Source of the DNA: Saccharomyces paradoxus
Taxonomy: Eukaryota > Ascomycota > Saccharomycetes > Saccharomycetales > Saccharomycetaceae
Reading direction: 5' to 3'
Length of the DNA: 64,000 nucleotides
Assembly: GCF_002079055.1 (NCBI RefSeq)
Contig: NC_047498.1
Coordinates: forward strand, 895,299-959,298
Numbering within the stretch: position 1 is the stretch's first letter; each line of letters starts with the position of its first letter. Made by a program: the position numbers and the translations under genes. Shown here piece by piece: positions 9,900 through 20,100 of this stretch. Under the pieces are notes generated by a model that was given only the letters and a program-made list of their open reading frames with translations, was not told the DNA's origin and searched no databases.

Positions 9900-11924
9900 A
9901 TGAATTTCAAAATACTCCTCCCGATTTGTGCTTTATTAACACTTACAACATTTCTACTGACCATTATTGCCACTGCGGGTTCTACTTCGAATTATAAACC
10001 AATAACGAATATTTTCATCGGTGATGCTAATATATCAAAAATTAACGTTACAAAAGTTATGCCACAGGTTGGCCCAATTTTGACGGTATTAGGCTCTGCT
10101 CTAACCGCTCCAAATACAACTGTGGATAGCATATTTGGCGCCCTTAAGGCAATCGCTTCTACCGAGGCCTTGTCTCCTCTACTGCACTTGTTGTCTAACG
10201 CTGCTAACACTTCAGCTACACTATCATCTTTGACGCAGCTGGCTCCAATGGCTTTGGCAGGATCCAATAACGCCACTACCACGGCCTTCTCCGCTCTTGA
10301 AGAGTTATTGACCACCTCTAAAAACACAACCGAACTCTTGGGTGGTTTTAGCACATTGATGTCATCTATGTCAGCCAATGCTTCTTCTACTTCGACTTCC
10401 TTAGAAAACACCGTTCTGACCCTATTAGTGGATTCGACCAATCCTATTGGCACTACTGAGTCTTTGATTACTTTGAATAATATGACCACCGAAGAGAAGA
10501 CAAAATTATCGCCTGTATTCGAGTTATTTGCAGCTTCCAAGAACCTTACTGCCACATGCGATGCGTTAGAAACCATAATGAACTCCAGCGTTCCAACTTC
10601 AACGGTTTCCTCATTGTTTTCTAGTCTAAAAACCAGTATTGAGGAAGGCGGCAATGCCACCGCAACAATTATACAGTTAGGCTCTCTTGTTCCTTCGACT
10701 TTGAAACCAGCTGTACAAGCTGTTATCACTCTGTTTGACGAGACTACATCTCAAAATACAACATTAACCGTATTGAGTACTATGATTGCCGAAAACATTA
10801 CTCAGTCGTCTTCCGCCAAAGCTGCTATGGGTGCTTTGACTGACTTGTTAAATTATACCACGAACCAAACAGAACTTCTAACATCTGTGGAGAGTTTGGC
10901 CCTCTCCAAAGAAGCCGCTTCCTCTACTAATCAATTGGTAGCCCTTGACGAAATTCTTTCTGCAAGTGCTAACGCATCCGCAGTCGTCTCCCTGATCCCA
11001 ACTTTGGAATCCCAATTGGCCAGCAACACCGCATTACTTAAGTACGTGCCATATTTGTTCAGTCTATTAGCTGCATCCAGCAACCCAGTATCAAGTTTCT
11101 CATCTTTGGTCAACATCACCAAATGGGCAGAAACTAATGCTGCTACATTTATGCCCATGCTGAAAATTTTAAGCTCTGCTGAAACCATGACGGCGATCAC
11201 ACCAGAACAACTTAAGGAAATGACTCCTTCTATCCTGGAATATTTGCACATCCCTGTTATGTACCGTTTATCCATTTTCACAATGTGCCGTGCTCACTTA
11301 AACAAAACAATGTATTCATGTAGTAAGTCGCATGCTGTTCAAAACATGGATTTCAGATCGATTGTTTACAATAATATTGAAGGATCAGACTTTAAACCTT
11401 ATATGGACGCGTTGGACATCGGTAAAGACGATTTGCATTTAGATGGTGAATTACAAGACAGACAACACATGTATGTTCCAGCAGTAAAAGCTGCTTTGGC
11501 CATGAATTTGATGTGCATAATCACATCCTTCTTCTTCATGGTATGCTTGTTGCTACTAAGTAGACGTTCTGTGGTAAGTCAAAAACTATGGTTGGGATTG
11601 GGTTTTACTTCCTGTTGGATATGTATTTTCAGCGGGTTGGGTAGCACAATCTTTAGCGTCATCCTTAATATGATGAAATCTGGTTCCAAAAAGGATGATT
11701 ATGATGTAATTATTTCTGGTTCTTCTCCATTTTATGGTCTAATGTGGTCTGGATTTGTATTTGCCGTCCTTGTGTTTCTCTGCATTGCATACTGCTGGTG
11801 GACTAGCAGAAAGGGAGCTGCCGTCGTGGAAGCTGAGAAAGCTATTCAAGAAAGTGATTCTACCTCCAGGATCATTGAAGAACACGAAAGTGTCATTGAT
11901 GCTGAAAAAAACTTTGCAAGGTAA
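9900..11924 (+). CDS. INA1: Ina1, four-span membrane protein related to Pun1/Sur7 family, with a large extracellular repeat insert
   Basis: The 674-residue protein has a first hydrophobic segment at about 6-26 and three more at about 530-553, 563-592 and 611-634, with a charged cytosolic tail. Between segments one and two lies a Ser/Thr/Asn-rich region with many N-x-S/T sequons, consistent with an extracellular glycosylated loop. Within it (about 85-410) I see roughly nine degenerate repeats with a period near 36 residues, each anchored by a hydrophobic-LL / Ser / Asn-x-Thr pattern. The flanks resemble the neighbouring PUN1 product: AGST-NY-PI after the first span, a two-cysteine segment at C463/C474 before VYNNI, and GLMW at 613-616. 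Its function is not established; S. cerevisiae has a paralogue, FAT3. The ATG at 9900 starts directly before the hydrophobic segment. Confidence 0.95.
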   Translation: MNFKILLPICALLTLTTFLLTIIATAGSTSNYKPITNIFIGDANISKINVTKVMPQVGPILTVLGSALTAPNTTVDSIFGALKAIASTEALSPLLHLLSNAANTSATLSSLTQLAPMALAGSNNATTTAFSALEELLTTSKNTTELLGGFSTLMSSMSANASSTSTSLENTVLTLLVDSTNPIGTTESLITLNNMTTEEKTKLSPVFELFAASKNLTATCDALETIMNSSVPTSTVSSLFSSLKTSIEEGGNATATIIQLGSLVPSTLKPAVQAVITLFDETTSQNTTLTVLSTMIAENITQSSSAKAAMGALTDLLNYTTNQTELLTSVESLALSKEAASSTNQLVALDEILSASANASAVVSLIPTLESQLASNTALLKYVPYLFSLLAASSNPVSSFSSLVNITKWAETNAATFMPMLKILSSAETMTAITPEQLKEMTPSILEYLHIPVMYRLSIFTMCRAHLNKTMYSCSKSHAVQNMDFRSIVYNNIEGSDFKPYMDALDIGKDDLHLDGELQDRQHMYVPAVKAALAMNLMCIITSFFFMVCLLLLSRRSVVSQKLWLGLGFTSCWICIFSGLGSTIFSVILNMMKSGSKKDDYDVIISGSSPFYGLMWSGFVFAVLVFLCIAYCWWTSRKGAAVVEAEKAIQESDSTSRIIEEHESVIDAEKNFAR

Positions 11925-12094
11925 AATAATAAAAAGAAGAGCATATAATATCACCCTACAAATTTTTTCAATTCTTCAACCTTTTAATTTTCTTCATTAT
12001 AATTTTTTGAATAGTATATAGACAATATATCTTTAGTCATATTTAATATGAAATGGAACACAAAAATTAATTAATTAACGTGCCTCTTTCACAT

Positions 12095-12886
12095 TTAAAT
12101 CAGTGGTTTTTCCTCAATTGGAGCATTCGCATATATGACGGTCGGCCTTGATCTCACACTACACCATAGAATGAAATTCAGTAGGGCTCCAACGACGGCC
12201 CCCCACATCAAACCCTGGTAGTTCCTACCAATGCTCATTGAAATACCATAGTCACTATAATTATGCTTTAGGATGTATTTGATGTATGAATAAGTACCCA
12301 AACATGAACCTATACTGACTAAAAGGGCAGCAAAAGCAAAGAATGAAAAGAAGGCACCACCCCACGCTAGCGGCCTTATATGGATGATCCAGCGCAATAT
12401 GTTGAAAACCAGGTTTACAAAAGTCAAGACAATACCGATGAGGATGGTGATGAACATACACTTGACCAAATTGTTGTAGTACGTCATTTTACTCCTGAGT
12501 TTTTCTGGCAAAACAACATCTGCTACAGAATCTATAAGCTTCAGAGCCTCATTATCGTTGATATTGTCATACACTAATGACGTTAGATTGAATTTTTGGA
12601 TACCGTTGGGCGAAGAACACGATTGTATGTTATGTGAAGAGTCAACCGTACAGTACGACCAAAGTCCTATGTTTATATATGCGGGCAGACCCAACGAGGA
12701 CAGCGTAACTGAACTTAAGGAAGGGAATATTGTCGATACCTTCATCTGCGATAGATCCAATTCTGCACAGTAAATTTTATTTATAGGACTATAGTTTTTC
12801 GTTGATCCTGCGCATGCGATAATCGCCAATATGAGTGCCCCCAGCGAAAATATAGCTGCAAAAAATAACGTGAAAAAATTCCTCAT
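12095..12886 (-). CDS. PUN1: Pun1, Sur7-family claudin-like plasma membrane protein
   Basis: The 263-residue protein has four hydrophobic segments (about 5-27, 145-170, 180-205, 228-250). It has a claudin-like extracellular motif GLWSYC at residues 74-79 with a second cysteine at 90. Pun1 is a plasma membrane protein that co-localises with Sur7 in eisosome/MCC patches and is induced in nitrogen stress and filamentous growth. It is convergent with INA1, with only 170 bp between their stops. Its promoter is the 860-bp region shared with VPS36, with a TATATATA at 13077-13084, about 190 bp from the ATG. Length and sequence match the S. cerevisiae gene closely. Similarity to INA1 at both ends suggests the two neighbours are old paralogues. 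Confidence 0.96.
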   Translation of the reverse strand: MRNFFTLFFAAIFSLGALILAIIACAGSTKNYSPINKIYCAELDLSQMKVSTIFPSLSSVTLSSLGLPAYINIGLWSYCTVDSSHNIQSCSSPNGIQKFNLTSLVYDNINDNEALKLIDSVADVVLPEKLRSKMTYYNNLVKCMFITILIGIVLTFVNLVFNILRWIIHIRPLAWGGAFFSFFAFAALLVSIGSCLGTYSYIKYILKHNYSDYGISMSIGRNYQGLMWGAVVGALLNFILWCSVRSRPTVIYANAPIEEKPLI

Positions 12887-13748
12887 GCTTATATCGTCTT
12901 TCGATGATGTACTAATTTTTTCTTAATAGTTCTATTGTTTTTACCAAATTTCACCACTAGGTAGCGATGTATACTCTTCTAGTTTCTTTTAGTTCGACTT
13001 CTAACCAACTGATCCAGAAGGAAACACTACTAGACATTTACTGACTACTGAGACATGGAAAAGCAACATTCTCGCGTATATATACTTCTCAGCCAAATTT
13101 CCTGTGAGAAGCGCTAAAAATATCAAGCTGGGCTTGGTTGATAATACGCCCGATCGGGAAATAACGCTCGAGGCGCGCTGCGTTCTTTTTTTGTCTGGCC
13201 AGGCCGGGTTGTCCCGCACCATTCAACGGCGGCTATCTGGTGATGTTGAAAGAGGGGCGAGTGGGTATGGCTCTGAGAGCCAAATGGGAGGCTGTGACAG
13301 GCTTCATAAGCTGAGTCCTGAGATACTTGGAAGGGCATACGCTGTTTACAGTGTACTTCATTGTATGGCTGACTCAATTGTTATGCGGGGTGAGACCGAC
13401 ATGTCTAGTGCATTGTATGTAAAAAAAGAAAAAGAAGGGTGGCAATGCACGGATAGGCTTTTGATCTGTGAAGTTCGCAAGACACACTGCTTTGCTTTCT
13501 GTATGCAGTGGAAATGAGGCGTAGCGACATACTAAGAAGCCTCTTTCATGTAGGAAAGCTTCGCCTTGTTTTCCAGACGCGCTTTTTTTAGGATTAACGA
13601 AGAGGAAAAAGGGTTTCACATGTTTTATCTGGAAAGATGGAAACTGAAAAACAAAAAAGCAGGAAAAAAGGTTATTCAGGATAGAATAAGGGACCTCGAC
13701 TAGGAAGCAGGAAGGGGATTTCGAAGGTCATTCTTTTTTTTTTAAAAG
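12887..13748. other. Divergent PUN1-VPS36 region; site of dubious ORFs YLR415C/YLR416C
   Basis: The gap carries a PUN1-side TATATATA (13077-13084), a perfect Gcn4-type TGACTCA at 13370-13376 and an AGGGG stress-type core near 13253. On the minus strand the longest open frames are 73, 84 and 81 codons (13001-13222, 13123-13377, 13374-13619), so no long minus-strand gene is present. A 137-codon plus-strand open stretch at 13104-13517 starts only with GTG and has no recognisable domain. I treat the region as non-coding promoter DNA. Confidence 0.55.
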
Positions 13749-15461
13749 ATGGAACACTGGCATTATGTGGAAACTACGTCATCGGGTCAACCTCTACTTC
13801 GAGAAGGCGAAAAAGATATCTTCATCGATCAGTCTGTAGGCCTCTACCATGGCAAATCAAAGATTCTGCAAAGACAGAGGGGCAGAGTATTCTTAACATC
13901 GCAAAGGATCATTTACATCGATGATGCAAAGCCCACTCAGAACTCGCTTGGGTTGGAATTGGACGACCTAGCATATGTAGACTATTCCTCTGGCTTCTTG
14001 ACCAGATCACCTCGTTTGATTCTGTTTTTCAAGGACTCCTCCAGTAAGGATGAACTTGATAAAAATGCGGATACAGCAAGTGCCGATATCGTTTCCACGT
14101 GGGTCTGCCCCATCTGTATGGTTTCGAACGAAACGCTGGGGGAATTCACCAAGGACACTCTACCTGCGCCCATTTGTATTAATTGCGGTGTGCCAGCGGA
14201 CTATGAACTCACCAAGTCTTCTATAAATTCTTCTAATACAACAGACCCGAATACAAGCTCAGGTAGTCGATCCGGAGTAAACTCTGAGAATATTTGCCCC
14301 GCTTGTACTTTTGCTAATCATCCTGAAATAGGAAATTGTGAGATTTGCGGCCACAGATTGCCTAACGCATCCAAAGTACGATCAAAACTGAGCAAGTTGA
14401 AAACCTTTCACGACTCTAGAATCCATATTGAGTTAGAAAAAAATTCACTGGTTAGAAGCAAGAGCTCGCATTCGCCGTCATCGTCCTCACTTTCTACAGC
14501 ATCATCCACAGAGTTCGTGCAACTGAGTTTCCGTAAATCTGATGGTGTTTTGTTTTCACAAGCCACAGAGAGAGCTTTGGAAAGTATACTTACTGAGAAG
14601 AATAAACATATTTTCAATCAAAATGTAGTTTCTGTGAATGGTGTAGACACGAGAAAGGAGCCGAACCCCCACGAGTACAATAATGGCATGCCATTCATAG
14701 AGACTAAATTGAGCAGAATTGGCATAGCAAGCTTGGAAAAGTCTAGAGAGAACCAGCTTCTGAATAATGATATTCTCTTCAACAATGCGTTGACCGACTT
14801 AAATAAGCTGATGTCGTTGGCCACCAGTATCGAGAGATTATACAAAAATAGCAACATAACGATGAAAAATAAAACAACGAACTTCCAGGACGAATCAACC
14901 TCAAGTGAAACAAAAACGAGGAGACCGCTATTAATACTTGATAGAGAGAAGTTCCTAAATAAAGAGCTGTTTTTGGATGAAATCGCGAGAGAAATTTACG
15001 AGTTCACGCTGTCCGAGTTTAAAGATTTGAACAATGACAATAGCAATACCAACTATATGATCATAACTCTGGTAGACCTATATGCAATGTACAATAAATC
15101 TATGCGTATAGGCACAGGCCTAATATCTCCCATGGAAATGAGAGAAGCATGCGAAAGATTTGAGGATCTGGGTTTAAATGAATTGAGATTAGTGAAGGTT
15201 AATAAGAGGATTCTATGTTTAACAAGCGAAAAGTTCGACGTTGTAAAAGAAAAGCTAGTAGATCTAATTGGTGATAATCCTGGTTCTGATCTCTTAAAAT
15301 TGACGCAGATTTTGAGTTCCAATAATTCAGAATCAAACTGGACCTTAGGTATCCTTATGGAGGTATTACAAAATTGTGTCAATGAAGGTGATTTACTGAT
15401 AGACAAGCAACTGAGTGGGATTTATTATTATAAAAACTCTTATTGGCCCTCTCATATATAA
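13749..15461 (+). CDS. VPS36: ESCRT-II subunit Vps36
   Basis: The 570-residue protein has an N-terminal split GLUE (PH-like) domain interrupted by two NZF zinc fingers: C120-x2-C123 with C143-x2-C146, and C183-x2-C186 with C197-x2-C200. The C-terminal half (about 330-560) is the EAP30-type tandem winged-helix region. Vps36 is one of three proteins in ESCRT-II. It binds phosphatidylinositol 3-phosphate and ubiquitinated cargo and bridges ESCRT-I to ESCRT-III during multivesicular body sorting at endosomes. The ATG at 13749 directly precedes the conserved EHWHYVETT start. It is about four residues longer than the S. cerevisiae protein as I recall it, with the changes in the Ser/Asn-rich linkers around the second finger. 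It is convergent with CDC73. Confidence 0.97.
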   Translation: MEHWHYVETTSSGQPLLREGEKDIFIDQSVGLYHGKSKILQRQRGRVFLTSQRIIYIDDAKPTQNSLGLELDDLAYVDYSSGFLTRSPRLILFFKDSSSKDELDKNADTASADIVSTWVCPICMVSNETLGEFTKDTLPAPICINCGVPADYELTKSSINSSNTTDPNTSSGSRSGVNSENICPACTFANHPEIGNCEICGHRLPNASKVRSKLSKLKTFHDSRIHIELEKNSLVRSKSSHSPSSSSLSTASSTEFVQLSFRKSDGVLFSQATERALESILTEKNKHIFNQNVVSVNGVDTRKEPNPHEYNNGMPFIETKLSRIGIASLEKSRENQLLNNDILFNNALTDLNKLMSLATSIERLYKNSNITMKNKTTNFQDESTSSETKTRRPLLILDREKFLNKELFLDEIAREIYEFTLSEFKDLNNDNSNTNYMIITLVDLYAMYNKSMRIGTGLISPMEMREACERFEDLGLNELRLVKVNKRILCLTSEKFDVVKEKLVDLIGDNPGSDLLKLTQILSSNNSESNWTLGILMEVLQNCVNEGDLLIDKQLSGIYYYKNSYWPSHI

Positions 15462-15672
15462 GTAATAAACGCATGGTTTAATTACCTGCTGATAATACTA
15501 CATTCTCCCAGATAAATAGTTTACATATAAACACGCGGTTAAACGACTTCACTTCGTTACTTGGGATGACAATAATAACACATAGCGTAGATTACAAAAT
15601 CGGAGTGGAAATATCAACCGGAAATAAGATATATTTTCAATGGCTGAGATACAACTTTCCCCCTTTCTTGTT

Positions 15673-16863
15673 TCAACGATATCCTCTTGAAATAAGTTCC
15701 TTTTCTAAGCTATGCCAGAAATAACGGACGACTTCCACATCTTTAAATCTTTTATTTTTGTCAAGTTCGACCTTTTCCACGTTCCATTGCTGCACGTGTT
15801 GTGGCACAGAATCACCAGCGAAATGGAAATAATAGCCTTTGCAGCGTTGAAATAATTCTTGTGGCGAATTCCATTGATAGTTATTAAATTGCCACGTATG
15901 GCCCGTAGTGAAGATAGCCACAACTCTGTCCCAATATTCTGGCTTAGTAAACATCCTCGTATTATCGACTATGATAAACCTAAGTGGTCTCGATATACGT
16001 TCAAAGTTTTTCTCTATGTTTACTAATCCATTTGGCACTGATGGCAAATTACGGGGATTCACGTATTTTGACTCCAGCAGAAACTGTTTTATATTTGCGA
16101 CAGTTAAAATTGAAGATGCAGCTGAAGGAATCAAAATGATCGGATCTTTGCGAGGACCACCAGGTAAACCATTTGTTTTAGAAATACGGCCGTGTGCGCC
16201 CTTATGACCGGGAGGCAATTTAGATCCTCGTAAAGATCCTTTGATCGATTGTACTAATTTTAGTTCCGCATCTTTTATTAGATAACCAAAATTGATCGGC
16301 TTAGCACCGCGCAGTGCAGAGTTGTGGTCCACCAATACACGTTCATGTTTCATTGTTTCCACTACAACTGGATCGGACACTTCAAGATCATTTTCAACAG
16401 TCCCTGCAGCAGTTGATTTTGCCCTCGACAATCCATCAGTCGAAGATTTAGTTTCATTATCCGCTGTATTTACTTTATCGGAAGTTTGACCATTCTGACC
16501 CGGTGCTTTCAGATATTGAGACGATTCCGTATTCCCAGATAGCCAATTTATTAAATCAGTCCTTTGCAAGAACGAAACATTAGTTAATTGCTTATTCTGA
16601 CAGTCTGCTACATAGTCTGCAGCACTTGAGTCCTTGTTCATCCAACAATGAACGATTATTCGCAATTGTACCAGTGATCCATCAATCTCAATTTCTGTTT
16701 CTTCATTTAATGGAAAACTATCTTGAGTAATACCATCACTGGACGAAGTTTCTACCACTGTTGCTTTCGTAATATCGTCGGTAGTCTGCCCCTCACTATT
16801 TTTTAGAGTCAGTTTATCGCCTTTCTTTAAGTGCTCTCTCAGTCTCTCCAATGAACTTGCCAT
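15673..16863 (-). CDS. CDC73: Paf1 complex subunit Cdc73 (parafibromin homologue)
   Basis: The 396-residue protein starts MASSLERLREHLKKGDKL. Its N-terminal half is largely helical and disordered. The C-terminal part (about 235-396) is the conserved Ras-like Cdc73 domain, with RKDPIILIPSAASS and RFIIVDNTRMFTKPEYWDRVV visible. Cdc73 is a subunit of the RNA polymerase II-associated Paf1 complex and promotes elongation, histone modification and 3' end formation; the human homologue is the tumour suppressor parafibromin. The ATG at 16863 is preferred over an upstream in-frame extension to 16887 because it matches the known start. The C-terminal domain looks essentially invariant, while residues 130-175 differ much from S. 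cerevisiae. It is divergent with YLR419W. Confidence 0.96.
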   Translation of the reverse strand: MASSLERLREHLKKGDKLTLKNSEGQTTDDITKATVVETSSSDGITQDSFPLNEETEIEIDGSLVQLRIIVHCWMNKDSSAADYVADCQNKQLTNVSFLQRTDLINWLSGNTESSQYLKAPGQNGQTSDKVNTADNETKSSTDGLSRAKSTAAGTVENDLEVSDPVVVETMKHERVLVDHNSALRGAKPINFGYLIKDAELKLVQSIKGSLRGSKLPPGHKGAHGRISKTNGLPGGPRKDPIILIPSAASSILTVANIKQFLLESKYVNPRNLPSVPNGLVNIEKNFERISRPLRFIIVDNTRMFTKPEYWDRVVAIFTTGHTWQFNNYQWNSPQELFQRCKGYYFHFAGDSVPQHVQQWNVEKVELDKNKRFKDVEVVRYFWHSLEKELISRGYR

Positions 16864-17056
16864 TTTTTTTACTAGCCTGTTGCTCAAATTATTCTTCTAT
16901 TAACGATAGTAACTCAATAAGTTATTTCGGAAACACGATTTGAAAGGTGTGGAGTGTTAGCTGAACTGAAGTGCTTACTTTAAACCTGTTCAATTGAAAT
17001 TTTCATCCTTATGCTTTGAAAACAATATTGCATTTCCGGTTAACCGTCTCAATGTT

Positions 17057-17073
17057 CGATGAGGTGAAAAATT
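17057..17073 (+). promoter_or_regulatory. PAC-like and RRPE-like elements before YLR419W
   Basis: CGATGAG at 17057-17063 (PAC core, with T instead of the usual preceding G) is followed immediately by TGAAAAATT at 17065-17073, nine bases of the RRPE TGAAAAATTTT. They lie about 130 bp upstream of the YLR419W ATG in the 336-bp divergent region. The side-by-side pair is typical of ribosome-biogenesis promoters. The rest of the gap shows nothing I can name. Confidence 0.65.
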
Positions 17074-17199
17074 AGACACCAACAAAAAGCTACGTATTAT
17101 TCAATGTTATAAAAGAAAATCCTAGCTAATAGGAGTATTAACAATAATCATTCAACTTATACTATATTCTACAACTACCTTCATTTATTTTTGGGTTAA

Positions 17200-20100
17200 A
17201 TGGCCAAAAAAACGAAAAGTAACTCGAAAAATTCGACTCCAGTGAATGACGTACCAGTAGCTGCTGGTAAAAAGAAGGCAAAAGGAAAAAAGGGACAAGA
17301 ACAAGAGCCAGAAGATGACAAAAGGGCCAAGCAACAAAGTAATAGAGCAAAGGTAACATCCACAGCGAGCTGGACAGGTAAGTTACCTCACACAATCTTA
17401 CACGAAACTTGTCAGAAACGGAAATGGAATAAGGTAGAATATGATATGAAAAAAATAGGTGATAAGGGTTTCATTGCCATTGCAGTTTTGTCGTTTACTG
17501 ACCCAAAGACAAAAGAAACATTAACCACAAGAATGAGCGATCCGACGTATGATAAAGCTTCAGGAAAAGGCATTGTTATTCCTCAAGAAACTCCAGTTGA
17601 AGCTAGACACATAGCTTCCACTATTGCGCTATATCGCGTTGCATATAACACTAACCTGCACATGATGCTTCCGCCAAATCATAGAAAAACATGGTACGCC
17701 CTCGATGACTTTCGCAAGGACAACCTAAAAACGAACGAAAAGCGTATAAACAAATTATTTGATCTTGATCCCTTCAAGACAATGGTGGAAGATAGGAAGC
17801 TCAAACTCCAACGTGAAAAGGACCAAGCTGCACAGAATAACCAAGCACAGAAAGAACAAGTTGCACAAACTATCCTATCCAGCCATAGCGGACTTTCTTC
17901 CTCCCGAAAGAATCCGAAAGAGAGAAAATCAACATCCCATAAACACTCACACAATCCTTCATTAGTACGGTTTCCAAAAAAAGTTTGGGAAAATTCTATA
18001 TTCGTCGACCTTGATGAATCTTCTAGACAACTGATAGAAACCTCATTGAAAGAAAAAATTGATTGGCAAAATAAAAAAATTACCCATAACAATAACACGA
18101 TCACTGAGGATCGGGAAGATCTTAAGGCAAAATTGTTAACTTTACAATTCAGGCCAAAGCACGTAGAGGAGGCCATGCTTTATAAAGATCCATTGTCTTT
18201 CTTATTGTTTAACTTACCAGAAGATGATTTGCCACCATTTTTTCATAAGAAGAAAGGTGATACAAAAAACAAGGTTGAAATATCGAATCTACCCTTATCG
18301 ACTAGAATGATCATTGAGCGTTTAACAGAAATTGGCGTCTCCTCAGATGAGGCTTTATTGGCTTTACAACAAAATGATATGAATGAAAATGAAGCAGCTG
18401 GGTTCTTGACGAGGGAAAATTTACCAACTTTAAATAACAATACAAATGAAACTGTATCGGAAACAGAATCTATAGAATGTTGGAATCAAGAGCTAGAGAG
18501 CCTAGAAAGCATTTATGAGGGCTGCGTGATGGACACCAAGGAAAATTCTCACTACACGCTCAACTTAATCGAAAAACTCAAGATAAAATTGAAAGTATAT
18601 AGAACCAAAAATTATCCTGCATCTTTGCCTGGAATTGTAGTTTCAACTTTTGATAAAAATTACAAACTACCTGATTATATTAAAAAGCAAATACTAACCA
18701 AGTTATTGCACTATCTCCAAGAAGGCAATCTAATAGGTGATATGTTAGTATATCATATTTATGAATGGTTAAAAGACAATATATTCGAGATAATTGATAA
18801 CCCTGGCCCATTAGTTCCAGAATTAGACTCGAAGAGTACAATAAACAAGAGAAACATTCCAAACGGTAAGAAAAATACAAACAATTCTAGTTCAAGAAAA
18901 TTTGTAAAGAATACCATCTCTGAAGACATGCTTTGTGTTTTAAAGGAAGAATATATAAAAAGGATTAAAAGCCCTGAATACAAAAATATGCAGTTAATCA
19001 GAGAACAACTGCCTGCTTGGAAGAAGCAAAAAGTTATTATAGATATTATCAATAAAAATGAGGTTGTATTGATTACTGGTGAAACAGGTTCGGGTAAATC
19101 CACTCAAGTCGTTCAGTTTGTTTTAGATTTCCTACAGAGGGAAGAAAGCGATTTTGGTAAAACTAGAATCGTATGTACACAACCTAGAAGAATCTCCGCT
19201 ATTGGGCTTGCTGAACGTGTTTCCGATGAACGCTGTGTAGCTTGTGGTGATGAGGTGGGTTACGTAATAAGGGGTGTTAATAAAACCAAAGCTTTCACAC
19301 GGATCAAGTTCATGACCACGGGTGTTCTTGTTAGGTTGTTACAAAATGCCAGGACGATGTTGGAAGATACAATCGTTGTTATTGATGAAGTCCATGAACG
19401 TTCCATTGATACGGATTTGATTGTGACATTAATGAAGAATCTCCTACACAAAGTTCGTGGAATGAAAATTGTTCTAATGAGTGCTACAGTCAACGTTGAT
19501 CTGTTCAAAAAATTCTTTCCAGGATTAGCAACATGTCACATCGAAGGACGTACTTTTCCTATCACAGATTATTTCTTGGAAGATATTCTGGATGACCTGG
19601 ACTTCAAAATCAAGAGAGAAAAGGCGTTATATTATGGTGATGATGATAACGCTGATGAAAGAAGTAATGACGACCAGTATTTGAAGCCAAGGGCAGATTC
19701 TAAGTTTTTTTCTTCTGGGCAAATTAATTATGATTTGCTTTGCCAAGTTGTAGAGCACGTAGATAAACGCCTGAAAGATGCTGACAACAACGGATCCATT
19801 ATCGTTTTCTTACCTGGTGTGGGCGAAATTAATAAGTGCTGCAATTTGCTGGCTAATAAAACAAATGGAGTTGATTTTATAGTATTGCCCTTGCATTCAG
19901 CTCTAACTCCTGAGGACCAAAAAAGGGTATTTAAAAAATATCACAGAAAGAGAAAAGTTGTTGTATCTACAAATATTGCTGAAACTTCTATTACTATAGA
20001 TGACTGTGTCGCAACTATTGACACTGGCCGTGCCAAATCGATGTTCTATAATCCAAAGGATAATACTACAAAACTGATTGAGTCATTTATTTCAAAAGCT

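Noticed and set aside
9992-10729. 245-codon open frame antisense to INA1
   Set aside because: It mirrors the Ser/Thr/Ala-rich coding strand of INA1 and has no domain of its own.
13104-13517. 137-codon plus-strand frame before VPS36
   Set aside because: It starts only at a GTG, has no recognised domain and lies in a promoter region.
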